7,227 nt of DNA from Verrucomicrobia bacterium TMED40. Its GTDB lineage: Bacteria > Verrucomicrobiota > Verrucomicrobiia > Opitutales > Seribacteraceae. Made by a program: the position numbers and the translations under genes. The DNA is taken from NCBI GenBank assembly GCA_002167605.1, contig NHCT01000046.1:43328-50554 (forward strand), given 5' to 3'. The notes beneath the pieces were generated by a model. It made no database searches and was not told the origin of the DNA. It saw only the letters and a list, made by a program, of their open reading frames with translations. Shown one piece after another: positions 1 through 5,828 of the stretch (positions are counted from its first letter, which is position 1; every line of letters starts with the position of its first letter).

Positions 1-665
1 GGATCATGCTGTTTGAGTTCCGCCCGTACGAATGGATAAAAGTCATTCACGCCGACATAGGACTCAGTCATTTCGGCAAAGAATTCCTTATGGTTGGTCC
101 GTGCATAATGCCTTGTAAGCCCTCCCCGAAAGAGAAGAACCCGTTCATAGAGACCGTTTCGTTCCGCTTGTTCGTAGGCTTCCAAAATGGCCGGGTTTTC
201 GAACCCAAGAACTTGATCATGGTAAGAATGAGCCAACTCGTGAAGAATGACGTATTGATGTTTGATCCAAGTACCTCGATCGATCAGGGCCCGAGCACGC
301 GGCACATGGACCCGTTTTTCAAGTGATGGATCATGTCCATTGGCAAGGAGCCAACCGCGGTTCGGGTGGTACTGCATATTTCCGAGCTTATGATTTCGGT
401 CGACCCGGATGACCAACTTCCGTAAAGCCTGAGACTTTTCTTTCGGCAGAAGGTAAAGGATTCTTTGCAGGTGATTGGCGAGGGCTTTTTTGACTTGGCG
501 AAAAAACTTGCTTTGGTTCGCGTCCTGCAGATCCGGGCTGAATTCGATGGTCCATCCCTCAATCTTCTCCATGAAAGGCGTGGCGAATTTCGGGGATTCC
601 TTGGCTCCGGGCAGGCTTATACTGGTTAAAAGAAGCAGAGTCGCAAAAATCCAGGTTGTTTTCAT
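1..665 (-). CDS. Secreted zinc metallopeptidase, lethal-factor-like (ATLF/M34-type) gluzincin, C-terminus off window
   Basis: The reading frame is open from an ATG at 665 to the left edge: 221 codons, with the end missing. Residues 1-21 look like a Sec signal peptide (MKTTW, a hydrophobic stretch, then SLPGA), so the protein is probably exported. The zinc site is HELAH at 142-146, with E143 as the general base. About 40 residues later comes YARTN at 187-191, followed by EFFAE at 194-198. In anthrax lethal factor the third zinc ligand (E735) lies in EFFAE, seven residues after the catalytic Y728 of YGRTN. Here Y187 and E194 have exactly that spacing, so E194 is the likely third ligand. The family call is firm as a gluzincin and good as ATLF-like; the substrate is unknown and nothing indicates a toxin. 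The gene starts 14 bases after the DUF6941 stop, in the same operon. No clear Shine-Dalgarno site is visible, but the signal peptide supports this start. Confidence 0.85.
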   Translation of the reverse strand, partial: MKTTWIFATLLLLTSISLPGAKESPKFATPFMEKIEGWTIEFSPDLQDANQSKFFRQVKKALANHLQRILYLLPKEKSQALRKLVIRVDRNHKLGNMQYHPNRGWLLANGHDPSLEKRVHVPRARALIDRGTWIKHQYVILHELAHSYHDQVLGFENPAILEAYEQAERNGLYERVLLFRGGLTRHYARTNHKEFFAEMTESYVGVNDFYPFVRAELKQHD

Positions 666-679
666 GGATTTATTAATTT

Positions 680-1075
680 CTAGCTGTGCAGATTAATTGG
701 GAAGGTACTGGCGAGAACCACCTGATCATCGATTTCAATAAGGATCGAATAGTTGCCGGGTTTTTCGAATTTCAATCGTTGGATGTCGTTGATCAGGTTG
801 ATTCGATGCTGGGGGCCCGGAGATTCGAAATCCCGGTCGATGATGTACCTCGGTTCTTCCTCGGACATCGGAATCCCGATGGAAATTTTCAGTTGGTGTT
901 TTCCTTTGGTGAGGTCGGAAAAGGAAAGGAACCAAATCATTCGGGGATGGACCACAGGGAACTCCTTGGCCCGAAGGTTTGAGAAGATTCCCAGCAGGGT
1001 ATGCTTGCCGGTTGCCGGATCGACATAGACTGAATCACAGGTTATCCAGGCGAGGACTTGTGGCTTTGTGGACAT
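680..1075 (-). CDS. DUF6941 family protein, function unknown
   Basis: A complete 131-residue protein with no signal peptide or membrane segment, so probably cytoplasmic. It has the hallmarks I associate with DUF6941: an early Cys in ITCDSVYVDP (residues 11-20), then the ATGKHTLLGIF block (21-31), a KEFPVVHP block (37-44), alternating hydrophobic strands, and a final GNYSILIEIDD strand pair (107-117) followed by a short hydrophobic strand. The pattern suggests a small all-beta fold. No catalytic residues are apparent and no function is known to me. It lies 12 bases after the M3 oligopeptidase stop and 14 bases before the secreted metallopeptidase, so it is cotranscribed with two zinc peptidases. 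The ATG at 1075 directly precedes the conserved region, so the start is plausible although no Shine-Dalgarno site is visible. Confidence 0.8.
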   Translation of the reverse strand: MSTKPQVLAWITCDSVYVDPATGKHTLLGIFSNLRAKEFPVVHPRMIWFLSFSDLTKGKHQLKISIGIPMSEEEPRYIIDRDFESPGPQHRINLINDIQRLKFEKPGNYSILIEIDDQVVLASTFPINLHS

Positions 1076-1087
1076 CTAAAAAGTGGA

Positions 1088-3193
1088 TCAGCAGAGAGCA
1101 CTGCGGGAGAGCAGAGCATCGACTTCCGGATCCCGACCCATGAAGTTACGGTAGAGTTGATCGGGTGGCAGAGCGTTCCCCTTACTTAGGATTTGTTCTC
1201 TGAAGTCACGACCGGTTGACTGATTAATGACGCCTTCCTTTTGAAATCGGGTGAAGGCATCGGCATCCAGAACTTCGGCCCATTTGTAGGAATAATAGGC
1301 GGATGCGTATCCCGTGGGACTGCTAAAGAGGTGGCTGAAGCGGAGAACGATACTTCGGGGGGTGGTCTTGCGTTTGGGTAGATACCCATCGAGTTCCTTT
1401 TGGAGGGAGGATTCAAGGTTTTGCAAGTCGCCCTTGGCCCACTTCCGGTGGAGGAAAAGATCGAGTTTGGAAAAGGCCATCTGGCGCATTGTGGTGTTTC
1501 CCTGAAAGAAATTACGGGCTTTGATCATTTTGGCGAACAGATCGTCGGGAATATTCTCGCCGGTTTCATGATGCTTGGCGAACAGATTTAGGCTTTCCCT
1601 TTCCCAGCACCAGTTCTCCATAATCTGAGAGGGGAGTTCGACGAAATCCCAAGCCACATTGACCCCGTTCAGGCTGCGGTGAGGAACTTCTCCGCAGAGG
1701 TGATGGAGCAAGTGTCCGAATTCATGAAAGATCGTCTCCACCTCGTAATGGGTGAGTAGGGCGGGTTTGCCGGGAGTAGGAGCGGTCAGGTTCCCGCAAA
1801 TCAATCCAAGGTGAGGTCCGCGGGGTTGATCGCCATCGGGTTCCGAGGTGCTGAGGTAATTCATCCAGGCTCCGCCCCGCTTGCTTGCCCGGGGATGCCA
1901 ATCGGCATAAAAGGATCCGAGATGCCGGTCATCGGCATCGTCATACAAGTCGTAAAATCGGACTTCTGGATGCCAAACTGGGACCGACTCTCCAGTCGCC
2001 CCCTCGACCGAATGAATGTCTTCCCCGAAAGAGGTGGTGCGTTCTACGATCTTCAACCCAAAGATTTTCGAGGAAAGTTCGAAAAGGCCGCTTAATACGG
2101 ATTGGATTGGAAAATAGGGACGCAGGTCTTCGTTATCGAAATCGTATCTTTCCTTTTTAAGTTTTTCCGACCAATATCCGACTTCCCAAGGCTCCAGCAA
2201 ATCGGAAGGTACCCCGGTCTTTTCGGCTTTGAAGCTCTCCAATTCCTGATTCTCGCGGTTAAAGAAGGGGAGGGACTTTTCCATCAGTTCGGTTACGAAG
2301 GCATCAGCCTTGGAGCCCGACTGAGCCATTCTTCTATCCAACACCACATCCGCAAAATCCTCTTTTCCCAGCAGATCGGCTTTTTCCTGACGCAGGCGAA
2401 TGATGCTTTCCACCAACGATTCGTTTTGGTGGGGTTCTTCGACGCACAAACGGTCGCTTGCGGACCAAATTTCCTGACGAATCCCGTCATCCTCGGCGTA
2501 TTGCAAAACCGGAAGCATCGAAGGCGTATGTAGGGTGAACACCCATGCGTTGGCTCCCTCCTCTTCGCCTAACTTTTCTAAAGCGGTCTGGCGTGCTGCC
2601 GCTTTTGCAGCATCCGGTAATCCCGTGAGTTTGCTTTCGTCCTCCACCGTGAGGTGCCAGGCATTCGTGGCATCCAGCACATTTTCCGAAAAATTCTGAG
2701 TGAGCTTGGCCAATTCGCTGGTAATCTCTTCCAATCGATTGCGCTTTTCTTCGGGTAAGTCGGCGCCCGCCTCCTTGAAGTCGAGCACAGTTTCGTCGAC
2801 CAGCCTGCGGTCGATGTCAGAAAGAGCGTTGACTTCGTCTTTTTCCGCATAGCCTTTCAAGGCTTTCCACAAGTCAGGATCCAGAGAAATCTTGGCTCCG
2901 AAGGCACTCACGGCTGGGAGCATTTCATTGTGAGCCTCCCGAAGTTCCGGAGAATTGCAGACCGAATCCAAATGAGTCACCAAGGCCCAGGCCCTATGCA
3001 GTTGATCCGCTGCCCGCTCCAGTCCCTTAACTGTGTTTTCGAAGGTGGTTTGCTCGGCAGATAAGGACCGAATGCTTTTCAGGTTTCCTTCGGCTTGTTC
3101 CAGACATAAGGTCAGGTCTGTACGAATATGCTTCGGAGTCAGTTTGGACCAATCCGGGTTTTGCCCCGGGTGGATGAAGGGATGTTCACTCAT
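1088..3193 (-). CDS. M3 family oligopeptidase (oligopeptidase A / PrlC-like)
   Basis: A 701-residue zinc oligopeptidase, close to the usual length of about 680 for oligopeptidase A. It hydrolyses short peptides in the cytoplasm and finishes off products of larger proteases and cleaved signal peptides. The N-terminal two thirds is helical. The zinc site is HEFGH at 490-494, with the third ligand E519 in the FVELPSQIMENW segment (517-528), which is characteristic of the M3A branch (thimet oligopeptidase, Dcp, OpdA) rather than of PepF. The substrate-binding Tyr/Gly loop is seen near SPTGYASAYYSYKWAEVLDA (625-644). No signal peptide is present. The ATG at 3193 lies 3 bases after the SGNH hydrolase stop, so translation is probably coupled; no Shine-Dalgarno site is evident. 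The family call is firm. The choice of PrlC over the related Dcp rests on length and general resemblance, so no symbol is given. Confidence 0.95.
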   Translation of the reverse strand: MSEHPFIHPGQNPDWSKLTPKHIRTDLTLCLEQAEGNLKSIRSLSAEQTTFENTVKGLERAADQLHRAWALVTHLDSVCNSPELREAHNEMLPAVSAFGAKISLDPDLWKALKGYAEKDEVNALSDIDRRLVDETVLDFKEAGADLPEEKRNRLEEITSELAKLTQNFSENVLDATNAWHLTVEDESKLTGLPDAAKAAARQTALEKLGEEEGANAWVFTLHTPSMLPVLQYAEDDGIRQEIWSASDRLCVEEPHQNESLVESIIRLRQEKADLLGKEDFADVVLDRRMAQSGSKADAFVTELMEKSLPFFNRENQELESFKAEKTGVPSDLLEPWEVGYWSEKLKKERYDFDNEDLRPYFPIQSVLSGLFELSSKIFGLKIVERTTSFGEDIHSVEGATGESVPVWHPEVRFYDLYDDADDRHLGSFYADWHPRASKRGGAWMNYLSTSEPDGDQPRGPHLGLICGNLTAPTPGKPALLTHYEVETIFHEFGHLLHHLCGEVPHRSLNGVNVAWDFVELPSQIMENWCWERESLNLFAKHHETGENIPDDLFAKMIKARNFFQGNTTMRQMAFSKLDLFLHRKWAKGDLQNLESSLQKELDGYLPKRKTTPRSIVLRFSHLFSSPTGYASAYYSYKWAEVLDADAFTRFQKEGVINQSTGRDFREQILSKGNALPPDQLYRNFMGRDPEVDALLSRSALC

Positions 3194-3196
3194 GTG

Positions 3197-4366
3197 TCAG
3201 TTGAGGCAAAATTCAAGAATCCGAACGGAGTCCCTGTTTTCAAAAGCCATTGGGGTTAATGTTATTTGGTGGTTGCCGGGGGATAAGTCGTGTACAAGGG
3301 CTACACTGAATGGATAATGAAGCTTTTTGCTGTGATGGCGATACAAATTGACTTCTCCCTTTCTCTCACCGTCTACTTCGTAAGCGAGCTTTCCCGCATC
3401 CGGTCCGCCCACCACAAAGACGCCGAAGGCCCGTCCGGAAAAGGATACGCTCAGGGACTGGGCAGTGCTGTTGGCATGAAAGAGACGACGGCCCAGGTAG
3501 CGACTGCGTTTAGAGCCAGTAATATTTTTCCAGTCCGGTTCGGAAAAACTCCACCCTTGGGTCAGCTTGATGGTTTGAGGAGAAAGAAATCTTCCCTTGG
3601 AAAAACTATGGGGGTTGAGGAATTTGCTAGGAAGGAGATGGTTGAGGGCTTTGGGGGCCAAGGGACCAGCCCAGGCCTGATTCAGAAGCTCGGCATGGAT
3701 GTTCGCACACAGACGGTTTCCGGGTGGCTTGGGGTGGGTTCCGCCAAATTCCTCCCACGTGAAGGTGCCCGCATCGATACATTCGGCCAATTCCCTGGCC
3801 AAGTGAACCTGGGAGATCTGATATTTTTTCAGAACCTCTTCTTGGGCCGCCATCGGTAAGGGAGTCTTTCCTCCCCGAAGTTGCTCGAGCATACTTGGGT
3901 TTACGAAATAGGTGACTACGACATCTCCTTTGGGGTTGTTCCTGCGGAAGTTACGAATGATGCCTTCCATACCCAAAACGCAACCCTCATAGGAATGCTT
4001 AGCGTCCTGGTCGTCGTTGACCGCAAACTCAAGAAAGAACAAATCAATGGGACCCTTGGACAGAACATCCCTTTCCAAACGGAAGGCACCGGTGGTGGAA
4101 CAGGTGGAGGAAATACCCGCATTAATGAATTCAAATTCAGTCTGCGGAAATTTTCCCTGCAACCACTCCATCATCATGGGCCGGTATCCGTCCATCTCGG
4201 TGATGGATCCGCCCATGAAGGCAACCCGCCCTTTTTTTGTGCTTTCGAAAGCCAATCTTGAATTTTCAAGGGAACCACGTTGCGTCCGGTTGTCCGGATT
4301 GATCGCCGAAAGGGAGGTAGCCCAGAGCATCAGGCAGGAAAAGAGGAGAGAGAGAGAAGGTTTCAT
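3197..4366 (-). CDS. Secreted SGNH/GDSL hydrolase (probable carbohydrate or acyl esterase) with C-terminal beta domain
   Basis: A 389-residue exported esterase. The ATG at 4366 overlaps the aldolase stop (ATGA) and is followed by a signal peptide (MKPSLSLLF to SLSA, residues 1-21). The frame stays open 31 codons further upstream, but that stretch lies inside the aldolase gene. SGNH blocks: I, GGSIT at 52-56 with nucleophile S54; II, NAG at 82-84 with G84; III, FAVND with N117; V, FGGTHP with H211. The usual Asp three residues before the His is Gly208 here, so the protein may rely on a Ser-His dyad or recruit E205/E206. Residues from about 270 to 389 form a beta-rich second domain (FSGRAFGVFVVGGPDAG, then YEVDGE) of the kind found in PVC-group SGNH esterases. 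Likely work: removing acetyl or other acyl groups from polysaccharide outside the cytoplasm. The substrate is not readable. A GDSL family call is firm; carbohydrate esterase is inference. Confidence 0.88.
   Translation of the reverse strand: MKPSLSLLFSCLMLWATSLSAINPDNRTQRGSLENSRLAFESTKKGRVAFMGGSITEMDGYRPMMMEWLQGKFPQTEFEFINAGISSTCSTTGAFRLERDVLSKGPIDLFFLEFAVNDDQDAKHSYEGCVLGMEGIIRNFRRNNPKGDVVVTYFVNPSMLEQLRGGKTPLPMAAQEEVLKKYQISQVHLARELAECIDAGTFTWEEFGGTHPKPPGNRLCANIHAELLNQAWAGPLAPKALNHLLPSKFLNPHSFSKGRFLSPQTIKLTQGWSFSEPDWKNITGSKRSRYLGRRLFHANSTAQSLSVSFSGRAFGVFVVGGPDAGKLAYEVDGERKGEVNLYRHHSKKLHYPFSVALVHDLSPGNHQITLTPMAFENRDSVRILEFCLN
4363..4366 (-). promoter_or_regulatory. ATGA stop-start overlap, aldolase to SGNH hydrolase
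   Basis: The SGNH hydrolase ATG (4366-4364) overlaps the aldolase TGA (4365-4363). A GGAG lies one base before the ATG, again too close for normal spacing. The overlap, together with the signal peptide that begins exactly here, fixes the start of the hydrolase and suggests coupled translation. Confidence 0.8.
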
Positions 4367-5001
4367 ACTCCGTGATGAAGAAGCTTCTTCGCCCGTTGGG
4401 CAAGCCTCTTCATGGCTGGGTAATCCTTCTTTTGTATCAGTTCCTTCGGGGTAATCCACGAGCCTCCCACACTGATTACCTGTTGCTCGTCTAGGTAGGC
4501 AGAGACCTGCGACTCCCCAATCCCTCCCGTGGGCAGATAATGGGCGGTGAATTGTTGAAAAGGTGCGGTCAGGGCCCGGAAATAGGAAAGCCCGCCGACC
4601 GGTTCGATGGGAAAGATTTTAACAGTCCGGCAACCGGAGCTCAGAACGTTGGATAATTCGGTGGGGGTGAGAACCCCGGGGAAATAGCAGAGTTCGTTCG
4701 ATTGGGCTTTCTCCCAAAGATCAGGTTGCCAACCCGGAGAAACTCCGAAATCAAGTCCTTGGTCCAATAGCCAGTTGATTTGATCGGTTTCGGTTAGACT
4801 GCCTGCACCAAGCAGAAGATCAGGGAATTCCTTTCTGATTGTGGTTAGGGCGGATTGAGCTCCTTGCTCACGTAAGGTAATTTCAAGTGCACCAATGCCT
4901 CCTTTCATCAAAGCCTCAGCGATTTTGAGCGGGTTGCATGCGTCGACCCGGTTGAGAATAGGAAGGACCGGAATTCCCTTCAGGCGGTCGAGTACGCTCA
5001 C
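4363..5001 (-). CDS. eda: KDPG/KHG-type aldolase (2-keto-3-deoxy-6-phosphogluconate aldolase family)
   Basis: A 212-residue class I aldolase of normal family length. Family members cleave 2-keto-3-deoxy-6-phosphogluconate to pyruvate and glyceraldehyde 3-phosphate (Entner-Doudoroff and uronate breakdown), or act on related keto-hydroxy acids. Visible residues are LEITLR at 39-44 with general base E40, GAGSLT at 65-70, the Schiff-base lysine K128 in TVKIFP, and the phosphate-binding LPTGGI (156-161) and GGSW (179-182). The start is GTG at 5001. The frame is open for about 15 codons upstream but holds no ATG, GTG or TTG. The GTG overlaps the TerC stop (GTGA). A strong AAGGA motif abuts the start codon with no spacer, which is too close for ordinary use, so reinitiation after TerC is likely. 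Whether the natural substrate is KDPG, KDPGal or another keto-deoxy acid cannot be told from sequence. No kinase or dehydratase of the classical pathway is visible here. Confidence 0.92.
   Translation of the reverse strand: MSVLDRLKGIPVLPILNRVDACNPLKIAEALMKGGIGALEITLREQGAQSALTTIRKEFPDLLLGAGSLTETDQINWLLDQGLDFGVSPGWQPDLWEKAQSNELCYFPGVLTPTELSNVLSSGCRTVKIFPIEPVGGLSYFRALTAPFQQFTAHYLPTGGIGESQVSAYLDEQQVISVGGSWITPKELIQKKDYPAMKRLAQRAKKLLHHGV
4998..5001 (-). promoter_or_regulatory. GTGA stop-start overlap, TerC to aldolase
   Basis: The aldolase GTG (5001-4999) shares bases with the TerC TGA (5000-4998). The AAGGA just before it (5002-5006) touches the start codon directly. Together these point to termination-coupled reinitiation rather than independent initiation. 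Confidence 0.75.
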
Positions 5002-5711
5002 TCCTTCTTTTGGGAGAGGTTGCGCTTGTAGCGCATCTGCAGGATTTCAATACCTAGGGCAAATCCCATCGGGACATAAATCAGTTCCTTTTCCACTTCC
5101 CTTCCCAGACCCTCGAGAAAAATGGTTACTCCGATCACAATTAGAAAGGCAAGAGCGAGAATTTTAAGAGCGGCATGCTTGAGAATAAAATCGCCGATGG
5201 GTTTGGCGAAGAAGAGAATGACCACAAAGGAGAGAATAACCGCAGCGATGATAACCCAGCGGTTGCTGGTCAAACCCACCGCGGTGATCACCGAATCGAG
5301 GGAAAAGACCACATCCAAAATGACAATTTGGGTAATGATGCTAGCAAAACCGTGTCCACCCTTTGCCGCGCTTTCCTCATGAGTGAGTTCCACGGTGGCA
5401 TGGATCTCTTTGACCGCCTTCCAAATAAGGAACAGTCCACCCGCCAACAGGGCGAGGTCACGCCAGGAGAATTGAAACCACTCCGGCCCGTTCACCCACG
5501 CCGGTTCAGTTAATTGCACGAGCCGCAGTCCTCCGATCACCATGAAAATGCGCATCACCAGAGCCAAGCCCAATCCCAGGTTCCGTGAGAATGCCCGTTT
5601 TTCCTCGGGCAAACGGGCGACCAAAATGGCAATCACCAAAACATTGTCCACCCCGAGAATCAGCTCCAAGCCCACCAGCAGGGCAAAAACTCCAATTAAG
5701 TCACCTTCCAT
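4998..5711 (-). CDS. TerC family integral membrane protein
   Basis: A 237-residue polytopic membrane protein with about seven hydrophobic segments (roughly residues 5-30, 46-66, 84-103, 122-145, 151-170, 181-200 and 209-224). It carries the two TerC acidic signatures: LELILGVDNVL (15-25) with E16, D22 and N23, and DVVFSLDSVITAVG (133-146) with D133 and D139. Members such as Alx and TerC are implicated in manganese export or metal homeostasis and in tellurite resistance; the paired acidic segments are thought to bind the metal. The start is ATG at 5711, because the family's N-terminus begins there and AAGGA (5720-5724) lies 8 bases upstream. A longer in-frame start at 5855 would add 48 non-membrane residues and run into the divergent gene. 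It is the first gene of the operon. No tellurite-resistance genes accompany it, so a metal role is more likely; the ion is not determinable. Confidence 0.92.
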   Translation of the reverse strand: MEGDLIGVFALLVGLELILGVDNVLVIAILVARLPEEKRAFSRNLGLGLALVMRIFMVIGGLRLVQLTEPAWVNGPEWFQFSWRDLALLAGGLFLIWKAVKEIHATVELTHEESAAKGGHGFASIITQIVILDVVFSLDSVITAVGLTSNRWVIIAAVILSFVVILFFAKPIGDFILKHAALKILALAFLIVIGVTIFLEGLGREVEKELIYVPMGFALGIEILQMRYKRNLSQKKE

Positions 5712-5828
5712 AGGAATTATCCTTACAAAGCTGGGGGAAATGAAAAGGAAATTCCGTTGTCCAAACGCGATTGACTCCGATACTAATTCTGAAACCATTC
5801 GGTTTTCGACCCAAACAAGAGAATCGAC
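5712..5828. promoter_or_regulatory. Divergent intergenic region, presumed promoters for the operon and the enolase-superfamily gene
   Basis: These 117 bases separate two divergently transcribed units, so promoters for both should lie here. On the plus strand a good -35-like TTGACT stands at 5771-5776, but no convincing -10 follows at the right distance. On the minus strand only a weak TAGTAT (5780-5785) resembles a -10. An inverted repeat, AAACC-ATTC-GGTTT, is at 5792-5805 and could be an operator half-site pair. CCAAAC occurs twice, at 5761 and 5811. GGAA-A-TTCC is at 5747-5755. None is strong enough to assign to a regulator. Confidence 0.4.
5720..5724 (-). promoter_or_regulatory. Shine-Dalgarno site of the TerC gene
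   Basis: AAGGA on the minus strand, 8 bases before the ATG at 5711. It is the only well-spaced Shine-Dalgarno site among the seven genes and it decides the TerC start against the longer frame from 5855. Confidence 0.7.

Noticed and set aside
6..326. 106-codon plus-strand open frame at the left edge
   Set aside because: It is the antisense of the HExxH and EFFAE region of the secreted peptidase, whose motifs establish the minus strand as coding.
1..665. Calling the lethal-factor-like protein a toxin
   Set aside because: Only the catalytic signature is shared. There are no receptor-binding or translocation domains in the visible part and no toxin partners nearby.
1076..1087. Terminator or promoter between the M3 oligopeptidase and DUF6941 genes
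   Set aside because: The gap is only 12 bases and shows no hairpin or promoter elements.
2102..2533. 143-codon plus-strand open frame opposite the M3 oligopeptidase
   Set aside because: It is antisense to a well-conserved coding region and its composition is unlike a real protein.
3290..3859. 189-codon plus-strand open frame opposite the SGNH hydrolase
   Set aside because: It has no recognisable family features and lies antisense within a well-supported gene; it is a shadow frame.
4367..4459. 31-codon N-terminal extension of the SGNH hydrolase frame
   Set aside because: It overlaps the aldolase C-terminus, is hydrophilic and would bury the signal peptide. The ATGA overlap at 4366 is the better start.
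4998..5711. A tellurite-resistance operon
   Set aside because: TerC-family proteins occur widely without tellurite resistance, and no other ter genes are present.
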